Source: Paratinospora sagittata (Eukaryota; Streptophyta; Magnoliopsida; Ranunculales; Menispermaceae). From it: 64,000 nt of DNA. Each line of letters starts with the position of its first letter. The first letter of the stretch is position 1. The notes under the pieces are model-generated. The model was not told where the DNA came from, searched no databases, and was given only the letters and a program-made list of their open reading frames with translations. Where the stretch lies: positions 33,141,562-33,205,561 of the forward strand of contig CM069599.1 in assembly GCA_035771175.1 (NCBI GenBank), given 5' to 3'. A program made the translations under genes and the position numbers. Positions 35,802 to 47,500 of the stretch are shown one piece after another.

Positions 35802-36377
35802 GCTTCATTTAGGGATGTTAATGGATTCGCTAAATTGTAAAACCAAATCGAATCGAACAGATGCATTTTGTTTGATTTGATTTTTTAATAAGTTTGATTT
35901 GATTTAGGCTTGAAAAAAGTATAAATCGATAGGTTTGGTTCGGATTGCGGTTTGAGACTTTAAAAACTAATCTAAACCAAATCGAATCGATTATAAAATT
36001 AAAACTATTAATATTTATTTTTAATGTCTATGATTCTTTTATGATATAAAGATTCTCTTTAAAAAAATATATAATCATCTTTATATAGTAAAAATAATTT
36101 TCAACTTTTTTAAATATGCATTAAAAAAGTTAAAAAGTTAAAATTTTCTTATATACGTACATATATAATTGATTATTTTAATTAATTTAATATATGTACA
36201 TGTAAAACTTCAAATCAATCAACCCAAACCGATTATGTTAGGTTCGGTTTAGTTTAGTTTGATAATTCGAAATAAACCGATTAAGCTAAACCGAATCGAA
36301 ATCGATTATATTTGGTTTGGTTTAGATTTGAGCATTAAACAGATCCAAACCGAACCGTCGACACACCTAGCTTCATC
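35802..36377. mobile_element. hAT-like MITE with 8-bp target repeats
   Basis: The element 35810-36369 starts TAGGGATGTTAATGG and ends CGACACACCTA, imperfect inverted ends. The flanking octamers GCTTCATT (35802-35809) and GCTTCATC (36370-36377) match at seven of eight. An 8-bp duplication is typical of hAT elements. The interior is made of AAACCGAAT/GGTTTGGTTT-like repeats. Confidence 0.75.
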
Positions 36378-36401
36378 AAATGTTTTTCATATGTGATTAT
36401 G

Positions 36402-36617
36402 GTCTTGTTTGGAAGAGTTTTCCAAAAGTGTTTTGGTGAGAAGCTCTTTTGGAAAAAATACTTTTGAAAAAGGCAGGTCTCTCCCAGCTTCTTCTAAAAG
36501 CAGAAAACTATTTTTTTTCAACCATAGTTTAGCTAGAAGTACGTAGGTGTTGCCAAACACTTTCAAAAGTGTTTTTACTCCAAAAACACTTTAAAAAACT
36601 ATCCTAAACGGGGCTTA
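36402..36617. mobile_element. MITE with long subterminal inverted repeats
   Basis: The left end TTGTTTGGAAGAGTTTT and the reverse complement of the right end CCGTTTAGGATAGTTTT align over about 35 bp, with AAAGTGTTTT motifs repeated inside. No coding potential. Confidence 0.6.
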
Positions 36618-37077
36618 TAATTATCAATAGCGCTAACTGATTCTGTTCATTGGACTTGGGCTTGGACTAGAAGTGAGGTGTTTGGATTAATTTGAGGTTA
36701 TATGCTTTAATTATATATGCATAATTGATTTTATTTTATTTTTATTTATTTTTTCCTTTGATAGGGTGTTGATAATAATTATGTTTTTAAGCTCTAGATC
36801 AAGAATCATTTTGTTGATTAATTTAGGTAATTGTTCATCCAAATTGCTTTACTTCTTGATCAAACAAGATAGAAAATAAGCGTAGTAACACTTTGTGAAT
36901 ATCATATTCGAAGAAATGAATTGAAATGGGCAACAAGTAATTAATTAATCAAATCAAGGTAGCTAGAATAGCTAGATGGCTAGCTACACCTAATAAAATA
37001 AATTAAAAGAATATTATTTCACACATATATATCTAGTCTAGATAATTATTAATTAATCAACTTTTAGAAGGCTTTTC

Positions 37078-40000
37078 TTATTCAATGGCAATTAGGCTAG
37101 AAGGGTTGGAGAGATACTGTTTCAAACAGCTCATCTCATGGGATATATCAAGCATGCTTGGTCTCCTTGAAGGAGAGTTCTGAGTGCAGATTAAACCAAG
37201 TTCAATCATCTCTAAAACCACTTCTCTCCAAACCTTGCTACCACATGGTGGAAAATTAGCTGCAGCTGGTGGTGGATGGTTTAGCAACGCTTCTTTGATC
37301 ATAGGCTCAAGCTTAGATGGATAATGGCTCTTCACCCATTCAGGCAAGCTCAAACCTTGGTGAAACAAGACATCGGTGGGCCGTTTTCCGGTTAAAATCT
37401 CCAAGAGTAAGACCCCGAAACTGTAAACATCGCCTTGCGTCGAAGCTTGCCTTCCCAAACCATATTCTGCATTAGGTAGAACCATCAATGATATAATTAG
37501 CAAGTGGGCGTTAGGCATGCGCGGCCAACGGCCAATGGTTCGTGTATTTAGTGTGCTAAACATAGTCTTAAAACTAATTTTTAAGCAAAGCACTTTGATA
37601 TAGTGGAGAATTTTCTTTAATTTCATGGACAAATGAGTTGGTTCAGCTTGGATGTTTTAGAGCTCCATTTGGGCTCTAGCTAGCATAGCCAACCAATCTT
37701 ATCTGATTTCATATTGCTATTTTTGCTGGCTATCTTTTTTATGTTTCTTAACTTAAAGAAAAAGAAGTCTATTTAATCTTCATCACTCTTGGCTAGGCTA
37801 TATGGATATATTGCTATGGCTTCTTGGTCACCACTCTAAGATTATTCATGTGTCATCAAGGCTGAAGAAGCATGCATGTATATATTATATGGTCCTTACC
37901 AACACGCAATGGGCTTCTAGATTTTAAGAACATGTATCATAGATGTCACTCTTCTCAATTTTGGATGATCAGGTGATCTGAATGAGTAATCCATTGGTGT
38001 GTGTGTGTATGTAAAATTGAAGACTATAAATTAACTCATCTTATTAGTATTAATTGTTAGATAAATATTAATGGTGCAAAATTAATTGAATGAGACCTGC
38101 ATACCTGGAGCAATATATCCAACCGACCCACATAATAGGCCGGCCGTTGAAGGAAAGGAAGATGAATCCAATATTGAGGTATTCTCACCGGCGACAAATC
38201 CACCATCAGCACCCTTCACCAATCTCGCAATTCCAAAGTCCGTCACCAAAGCCGTCATGTCATGGTTGAGAAGTATATTGCTTGGCTTCAGATCGCAGTG
38301 AACGACTCTAACAGGAGAATAATTGTGCAAGTATGCCATCCCTTCAGCTATGTCACTGCAAATATTCACAACTTGAACCAAGCTCAAACTATGATGACCA
38401 CTTGATCCATGGACGGGATATAGATGGTTTTCTAGGCTCCCATTAGGCATCAATGGAAGAACAAGAGCTTTAAAACCTGGCTTAGTACATGTTGTTATGA
38501 TCCTTATCAAGTTCCTATGTCTAGTCCTCTTTAGGACTTGGCATTCTCTTTTAAAGCTCCCCAAAATCTCTCCCCCCATCTTCGAATCCAAAACCTTCAC
38601 AGCAATTCTGATATTATCTCGAAGAACGCCCTTATAAACACGCCCAAATCTACCTGACCCGATTAGGCTCGAGCTGTTAAACCCACCGGTGGCTTGAACT
38701 AGTTGATGATAAGAGATTCTAGGGTACTTGTGCTTTTCGTCTTCCCTTTTCGGTTCTTCGTCCTCCAAGATACTGCTGTCACCAAATATTGCCGATGCTC
38801 TTCTCGCTCTTGCCTTGAGTACTAACGGGTACCCGAAGAAAAATAACATGGGACATGTTAGCAACATGAGGAGAATCGGCAAGATTCTAAACCGATGAGC
38901 CCGTTTTTTCTGATGACAGGATTGCATGCCCGGGATTAGCCCACATAAACCAGGGTTACCTCGGAGAGAATCAAAACTAAGTGATTTGAATACACCCTCA
39001 TTTGGTACAGTCCCATTGAAATTATTATAAGAAATATTTAATGTCTTAAGAGTCGAAGATGATTGTAGAAATTCCGGTAGTTCACCGGTCAATTGGTTGG
39101 AAGATACATCGAGAACTCGTAGATAAGGCAAGTTTCCGATTTGAATTGGAAGGGAGCCTTGAAGAAGATTCCCCAAAAGGTTGAGATACTCGAGTGCAAT
39201 GCAGCTACCTAACTGAGCCGGAATTGAGCCCGAGAGATTGTTCGAAGACAAGTCGATGGCTAGAACCATGTCCATTTTACTCATCTCTAGTGGTATAGGC
39301 CCTTCTAAAAGATTATTAGACAAATTCAGGTACAATTTCAAGCTTCTTAATTCAGCAACTTCACTTGGAATAATCCCTGAAAGTTTATTACGAGAAAGGT
39401 CTAAGATCTCTAGATTGGTACATTTTCCCAAGCTTGGTGGTATTGTTCCTAACAAGTGATTTCTATGAAGCAAGAGCCTTCTAAGCTGAGAAAGATTAGA
39501 TAAACTATCAGGAATTGAACCAGACAGCCTATTATTGGACAAATCTAAAAGACCCAACTGAGGAATATCACCAAAACCTGAGGGAATTTCACCAGTGAAC
39601 AAATTGTTTGAGAAATAAACCCTTTCTAGATTAACCATTTGGCCTAGTTCAGACGGGATTGATCCGTTCAAAAGATTACTAGACAAGTTCAAAAGGGTGA
39701 GATTCAAAAGATTTGAAATTGTGGGAGGAATAGGACCGTAGATAAGATTCTCTGCAAGAGTGATTTGCTTTAGTTTGGTTGAAAGATTTCCTATAATAGG
39801 AGGAAGCTCTCCAACAAGACTATTTCCCGAGAGCTCGAGTTCTTGAAGATTAGAACAATTAACAAGAGAAGAAAAGAAGGGTTTAAGATTAGAATTACCA
39901 GAATCATGACTAGAAAAGTTATTATCAGACAAATAGAGGAACTTCAAATGAGGCATTTTATTTACAATCTCCGAAGGTAACTCCCCAGTTAGCGAATTCG

Positions 40001-40754
40001 ATTCCAAGTCGAGCCATTCTAACTTGGAGGAATTTGCAAGAGCTGGAGGAACATGACCAACCAGCCTATTAGACCAAAGTAGAAGAAATCTCAACTCTGT
40101 CAGCCCACAGTGATTCCATAATGGAATTTCACCGTTGAGAGAATTGTTTGAAAGATCGATATAATCAAATGAAGAAGACCCGTTACAGAGAAGTGAGTCG
40201 GGAATCTGACCAACAAGCTTGTTACTTCCTAGATTAAGATAAACAAGCTCATGAAGATAACTCAATTCTTTAGGAATCTCTCCTTCAAGCAAGTTGGATG
40301 AAAAGCTAAGTTCTGTAAGTCGGGAAAGAGATCCGAGCTCTGCGGGTATTCTACCAGTGAAGAAATTGTTTGATAAATCAAGAATAGATAAGAAAGTGAG
40401 ATTGGAGAGAGCAGGGGAAATTACGCCTCTGAGTGATCTTCCATCAAGATCAAGCTTCACTACTCTGTTTCTCCCACTGTTGCATTCGATTCCCGTCCAA
40501 TTGCAAGTGTTCTTGTAATTTTCATCAGGTACCCACCTTTCAAGAACATGTTCTGGGTCTGAGACAATTGCCATTTTGAATCTCAGAAGCGCCATTTGAT
40601 CGCCCGAAAGCCCGTTTTCAATCTGTTTTTCTTCCCCATTTGCAACAATTAGAAGAACATGAGTAACTAATAAAAACATTATCACGTGTAACATTAATGA
40701 ACTCATGAGAATCATGATCTTAACAAACATGAAATATAAAAAGATTAATATCAA
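37078..40754 (-). CDS. LRR receptor-like serine/threonine kinase, At2g24130 type (copy 2)
   Basis: Exon 1 is 38105-40754 and exon 2 is 37078-37466, the single 638-nt intron being at the same codon as in copy 1 (YIAP/EYGLG). The protein is 1012 aa from the first ATG; other in-frame ATGs lie within the next 25 codons, so the exact start is open. It has a hydrophobic signal segment, an LRR N-cap (CNWTGIECNS), about 20 LRRs, a transmembrane helix at about 622-645, and a kinase from about 677 with GSGRFGRVYKG, IAVKVLDS, VVHCDLKPSNILL and TDFGIARLV. It too is a non-RD kinase. Same strand and structure as the copy 12 kb away: a tandem pair later separated by a retrotransposon. The ligand is unknown. 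Confidence 0.94.
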
Positions 40755-40819
40755 TACTAGTTCTTCTTGATCAAAAAACTAGGAAGAACAGTACGAAATG
40801 TTAATGGGATTACTGGTTA

Positions 40820-40973
40820 TTATATAAAGCTTCTTGGTGTATTGATGATATTAGAGAGGAAGAAGAAGGAAGCTTTTAGCTAAATCTGCCTAACTGCCGT
40901 TGGGAAGAAGGGACGGCCGTTTGGCGCCAGAGAAGTTTGACTTAAAAGTCAACGAATGAATGTAGGACACGTG
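40820..40973 (-). promoter_or_regulatory. Promoter of receptor kinase copy 2: TATA, W-box palindrome, G-box
   Basis: On the minus strand a TATATAA lies near 40820-40827, about 70 bp above the ATG. Further up are an inverted pair of W-box cores, TTGACTTAAAAGTCAA (40937-40952), and a G-box CACGTG (40968-40973). WRKY factors bind TTGAC, so defence-responsive control is a reasonable inference. Confidence 0.5.
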
Positions 40974-43659
40974 GGGACAGGAGGGTCAATCGTCAACGCC
41001 GTTATTTAATTAACTAAACAACTCCGGGGGGTATGTAGACTGTAGCCTGTAGTAGTAGTAGGGTGGTATCCATGTCAGCAGACCTACCTGATCATCGATC
41101 TCTTAAGTCGGTTTTGTTGCCCTTAAGTTAGGTTATATAAATTATAATTGGTAGTGGAAGCTGCGTTGTTAGATTAATTAAGATAATTTTTTAATAATTA
41201 TTATTATTTTTTTAGTTAAGAGATTTGAGGCATGCTTGCTTAATGTGGATTAAGAGCGGATGACGTGGCTGTTAGGTTTCCGTTTTTGAGTGTCTTGTTA
41301 TGGCTCTCTTCATGGTCCCGTACTTCAAGATGCTGGGTTCTTAACCAACTCCTACAGATCTTGACTTGCCACGTATATATGTACTTCTAAACCATATTTT
41401 TATTAATGAAATAAATGTCTCCAATGTTGAATAAAAGTTGAGATTGGTGTTTCTAATTACAATTTGGATATACTATAATTATTATCTGAAAATTTAGTAA
41501 TTATTTAGCTTTGAATCTTTTTGTAGTGAGTAAATAAGATTATATTTACCTTGCAAAAGAAAAAAAAAAACCATAAGATTATATTTGAGAAACATTAATT
41601 GTGACATTTCTCGGCAACATTAATTTCTCGTCAGTAAGCAGTTGGTAAAGAGATGACTTTGAAATCTAAAGGTTTTAAGTTCAACTCTTATCACTGTCTC
41701 ACTTTAAAGGGTGAGAGAGATTAATGGGTCAAGAACAAGCTTGATACTTTCTCGAAAGTGTGATATGGTGATGAAGTTGGTTATACAAATTACTAACATT
41801 ATTTTTTCTCAAAATAATAATAATAATAATAATCTTATAAAAACTTAGAATAACAAATAATACGCCTTTTTAAACTTCAAATCATTTAATATTTTTATAG
41901 TATAAGTTTAATACTATCAAAAGCATTAATTTTATAGAATTCATCTCTTACAAGGACTAGGAACCTTTCTCATTAATTAAAGATGGCTTGTTTTATTATT
42001 CAATATAAGATAAAACCATGCAACTTGACATAAGTAATTAATTGCTACTTGTATTATTGAATAATACTTTTGGGATCCAAATTAATTAATATAATCGACT
42101 AGCTAATAAATTTATAGGTAATTCTTGTGAAATAGAGAGAGGGCTTTAATTAGTAGGGGTAGGGTTGATTATTAGTTATTAATGTGCTTGTTCCGCACTT
42201 GATCAAATACGTGTTAGAAAAAATGATTAAAGATCAGGAAGCGTTAGTGCGTCCTCACCTGCTAGAAAATAAATAAATAAATTCTTAGATAATACACATA
42301 GGCAATATATTTATGTCCAAATGCATAGTACACAAATATGAACATATCTACAACACCCAATCTCCTCTGTATCATATCCGACCACTTAAACAAATTAATC
42401 CATTAATTTAATCGAATCAGCTTGCAAGGAAACATTAACTTAATTCCCATGATAATGACATTTATGGGACTAGACACTTCTATCGTTCTTTATTATTTTG
42501 TTTTTGTTTTTTTTTTTTTTTAAATTAACAGTTTCTGATTCTTAAAGCCAATTTTGATTTACCTTACGTATCGTAAGATATTGTCTCTTTTACGATCCCT
42601 CAAGTTTGATTGGCTTCTAAGTTGAGCCATCGAACCTGTGTAGGCACACGTAGAATATGTCATAAAGACAAGTCTTAAGGAATTTTTTATTTTTTATTTT
42701 AGGAAAAAACCTTTTGATAGTGTAAGAGGGTGATGTTTCTTATGTATCTTTACTAAAAAAAATATATAATCGATGTAAAATTAATATCTAGAGTTAAACC
42801 CATCAATAACCACAATTCTCGACGTATGAACCTTTTGATGGGGAAGAGTAATGAAAATAAATTTATATAGCTGATAACATATAATTTATATATTATAATA
42901 GAAAAAAGGGCAAAGGGTTTATTTAATTGAGTTTGTATAAGGCTGTACGAACACATGGTAGCAGCTAAAATAATCCAAATAATATACATAAAGAATGATT
43001 ATGTTTAATATCAAGTGTCTATTTTTATTTTTTTATTTTTTTTGTGTTTGCTTGATGGGGATCAAGTCTATGCAAGAACCCAAGTTTGAAATTAGCACTA
43101 GTTGATAATTATTGTGTTCATAAGGTCTTGATTTGCCTAAGTTTTTGAAGAGCATGAACTGATCAATAGGATATATACATGTATATAGAGAGAGAGTACT
43201 TAGCTACCTCAACTCAACTTTTCTTTTTTCAATTATATGAGATGGGCTTTCTCCCCTTCATTGGATTAAGGGCTAAGTCAATTTTTAAATTATTTTTTAA
43301 ATTATTTATATTTATGTTATTTTCGGTACTCTATCTCTATTTTTATCCTTAGATTGTTATTAGATCACTTTTATTAACTAAAGTATTTAAAGGTCTTTGT
43401 TACATGTGTGTAGACCACTTTAAATGATTTTCTTTCATTTTATCTTCAATTAGAATTATTCTTATCTTTTCTTAAATATATTCATTTCTGATTCTATCTT
43501 TTACCATATTTTCATTTTAACATACATATTTTTATGACACTTCCGCTGTTTACATTTTTTTTGTTGTTGTCTAACATCTTGTTCCACGTAACAGAGCTAC
43601 AAAAAAAATGCTACTTATAGAGAAAAAGAGTGAAACATAAGATATTTCTTTCTCTCTCA
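40974..43659. other. Intergenic region
   Basis: AT-rich, no gene seen. The stretch 41630-41800 has a SINE-like look; the rest holds only short poly(A/T) and AAT-type microsatellites. Confidence 0.45.
41630..41800 (+). mobile_element. Possible tRNA-derived SINE relic
   Basis: AGCAGTTGGTAAAGAG resembles an A-box and GGTTTTAAGTTCAACTC (41671-41687) a B-box at the right spacing. No tail or target repeat was established. Confidence 0.35.
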
Positions 43660-44201
43660 TGTAAGGGTGTAATGGGTTGGGTTAGGTCGAGTTCGAGCCA
43701 AAATTTAACTTAATTCAAACAGGTCGGGTTAAAAAAAAAAAAAATGAAACCTAACCCAAATCAAATTAACTCCTTAGCCCAACCTAACCTAATTCGGGTT
43801 GGATTGAATTGGTCATTCAAGTTTCGGTGACTTGATTCTTTTTTTTTTTTTAAAGAAAATGACTTGAACTTTAGAAGAAAAAATAAAAAATTCTAGGAAG
43901 AAGGATACAAATAAAGAAGAAGAAGGGTTGAAAAGTATTATGTAGAAAGACATAAAGGTTGTGATTTGGGTTTGAGACTTTGGGGTTTTGTAAGTTTGCG
44001 ATTTTGGGACTTTAAATGATAAGGGATTAAAGGTTAATGTTAAGTTCAATTTGGCTTGAGTTGAGTTGAGTTCAAATGGTGTCAACCCATAACCCATCCC
44101 AAATCGTTCGAATTGAAATTTTTAAACCTAACTGAAATGACTAGATCAACTCAACCGATCGGATTGTGTTTGATTCTGTCGGGTTAGCTTACACCCTTAC
44201 A
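43660..44201. mobile_element. MITE with 13-bp perfect terminal inverted repeats
   Basis: TGTAAGGGTGTAA (43660-43672) and TTACACCCTTACA (44189-44201) are perfect inverted repeats bounding about 540 bp. The subterminal parts are rich in GGGTTGGGTTAGG- and CCTAACCC-like words. No clear target duplication was found. It ends about 310 bp upstream of the ERH start codon. Confidence 0.7.
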
Positions 44202-44510
44202 GTCCTAATAAGCTTGAAAATGGGTTGGGCTGATCCAATTAACATTAAAAGCCCAAGCCCAACCACATTGGATTAGAGACGAGCACTGGCCTGGAGAAAG
44301 TAGTTAGTTCAAAAGAGGAACCTAGCCTTTATAGAGCTATCACCAACTTGAAAGATTATATACCCGATAATTGCAATTTCTATTAAAACCTTTGTATAAG
44401 AATAGCGCACGCGGCGACTTCGACTTCGACTCGAGCAAAAACGAAACGCCTTTCTGCAGCAAAACCTCTTTGCTTACAGAGCAAGCAATCGATCAAATCA
44501 ATCCGTTGAG

Positions 44511-47500
44511 ATGGTAATGCGTTTTCATCTCTCGATGTTTTCTTTCTCTGAATGATAAATTCGCAGTTCAGGTGTTGTTCTTTCGACCGATTTGTTTGAA
44601 TTCATGGTTTTCTTATTTGTGATTTCTCTGAAATTGTCTGTCTCGTAATTGCTAATCCTAGAAGAATTTTAGAGCCTTGCTTCAGTGAATTTGTTCCGTC
44701 TGGATCGAAAGCTAGGGCTTTTTAGTGATTAATTACAGAACGAACGATAGGATGAGCATAGATCATTAGTCCCCGTGTTTCTTCTTGAACTCGATAATTT
44801 GTACGATTTTCAGGGCCTAAACCCTAAATCACAGAGGAGAAGGAGGGGGAGGAGGAGGCCACGTGCACTGCGCGTGATTCTTGTTGCTTTAGCAATACTG
44901 TTGGTTTTTAAGCTGTTCACTTGCTAAGAAGATGATTTGAGCAGCTGATAGTAAAATTGAAATGAATTTGAAATGTGCATTAGTAACCTAAATAAATTGG
45001 CACTATCTATGACCTTTTTTTTTAAAAAAAAAAATGTTGTTGCTTATGATAATTTGATAATTAATAAATTGTTATTTTCTTGAGAGCTATAGAGTACTTT
45101 AAATTTAAAAGGTGCCATCATTATTTAAAAATATAATGTTTTCCTTTCGTTGGCTGCTGTTTGTGTCTCTTTCAGTACGTTGTTTTACCCTCAATTCATC
45201 CCATTAATTATGTAGTTCATTTCTTAAGTTTTGTGATTCATATAGTTGACCTTATGCAGTTCTGAAAAGGCTCAAGAGTATTTTGTAAATTATGTAATTC
45301 GTTTCCTTATAGTAGAACCCGAACTCATGTAATTGGGAAAAGCCTTAGTTGAGTTGAGTTGAGTATTTCATTACAGTAGAAGTAAATGTAGATGATTAGT
45401 AAAGTAAATATGAGCAGCATTTGTAAATTTACTCTATTGCGAAGGCATTATTCAACTAAAAGTAGAAGTGTTCGGATGTGCAATTTATGTTTAAAACTGG
45501 GAAAATAATTGTTAACAAAGAGCGCATTTTATTTTCCTAGATAACTGTTATCAAACATTTCTTTTTATGTCGTACTCGCTACTTATTGCTTATTTGGTCT
45601 TTCTATGTGGACGTTTATCTTCTCCGGACATAAACTTCTTGTATGCCTAGAGCATAAAATAATGTTAGTGTGGAAAGAGATTCCCAAACATTAACAGACA
45701 ATAACTTGATTGAGGTAAAGGTTCTCACTGTGAAAATTTGGCATCCTTGGTTCGGCTATTCAAGGAAACTCGAGGTGATTTGAGTCTTGGTTTGGAAAGA
45801 TGTGAGACTGTTCTTTTGAGTGAAAGAAATAGCTTAACTTTGGGTCAAATCAGGTGGTGATAGGATTTGCACTTCTGATCCTTGAGATCAGAATTCAGCA
45901 TAGGTGGTGATGATAATGAAGGAAGTAATCTGTAATTTTAGTACATCATAATTGGGCCATGCTCTAAATAATTGAAATATCTCGTCTTTTGCAGGCTAAC
46001 AGGCACACAATCATTCTGATGCAGACATCTCAGAACAGAGCAACTAGAACATTTATGGATTATGAATCTATAAGTCAGGCTATGGATGGTATAATACAAT
46101 TTCTTTAATGGTTCATGTTCTATTCTCGAGTGTTGCCTAGTGAATTCTAAATTTTGATATTAGATGCATCAATTACGAAGAGTGACCTATGTACACTAGA
46201 TGGTAGTAATAGAGGTAGAGATAGACCTAGAAAGGTTAAAATAACATGGACAGAGATAATTAAGAAAGATCTACCTTCTTGTAATTTGAATGCCGACTTA
46301 GTCCTTAATGGAACAGAGAGGAGGAAGCAGATTCATGTAGTTGACCTCATTTAGTTGGGAAAAGGCTTAGTTGAGTTGAGTTGAATTGAGTTGAGTAGGG
46401 CTAGATTAACATTTGATGAAGAACACCTAGGCTTTCTTTTTATAAGATGAGTTGGATGTGTTGGTTGTTATTGTCATTGTATAATTGGTTCAAGAACATA
46501 AAATCCTCGGCAAATGAATTGACATTATTTTTTCTTTTAACATTGTTCTTAAATTGAATTGTGGATTCCACTAATGACATTCCTTTTTTTTTTTATTTAA
46601 AAAATGACATGGTCTAGGAAGTTGAATGTCAAGGTTTTGCTTATGTTATTTGCTTAAATCCAATTGTTTTGTGTAGTTTACTACCTCCATAGAATAAGCT
46701 CCATATTCTCAAAACTCAAACCCAACTCAACTAAGTATTTTCCCAACTACGTGGGGCTGACTACATGAATTTGCTTCCTCTACGCCAAAAAAATAAAAAT
46801 AAAAAAAATAGAAAAAAAGAGGGACCGGCAATCAATTGCTATATACTTGTCCGCATGGCTTTTAACAGTTCTAGGAATCAGAAATGGATTCACTAATGGT
46901 AGTTGAATGTAACATATGCACATCAGTAGACGAGTGGAATAAAGAACTACACTTGTTATTACATGTTCCCTATCGTAGCAAATATGTTCAAGTTTTGCTT
47001 TATATTATGCATGCATATAGGGGAATCATCCTTATGAGATATTAGCCCAGTGAAATTGGTGAAAGTTGATGGTTTATAGTTGTTTAACTTTTAGGCCTCT
47101 TTTCATTTCCAATAGATGGTTGAATAATTTTTTCTATCCATTTTTTTTTAGGGGGAGGTGGGGGGACATGATTTACATAATATATGCCAAAAATAAGTAT
47201 ATCAAGAAACTTTTACCCTTTGGCAAAATAGCCTTTCAAACTTTCTTTTCTTTGATCATGCAAACCTCTTTTGACACTTAAAAAAGTACATGCAGACTAC
47301 TGCCTCTTTGTGTTCAATCAATACACCATTTCTTCTTTCATGCTTATGCACAACATGCGTATGTACCAGCAATGCATGTGTATATAACTGTCAAATTATT
47401 GGAACTTGGTGAATCAAATAGGAATCAAATCAATAAACCGTAAGACTCGTACATACATGATATAAATGTTATATATATATGGTTGTCAAAATCTCTATTC

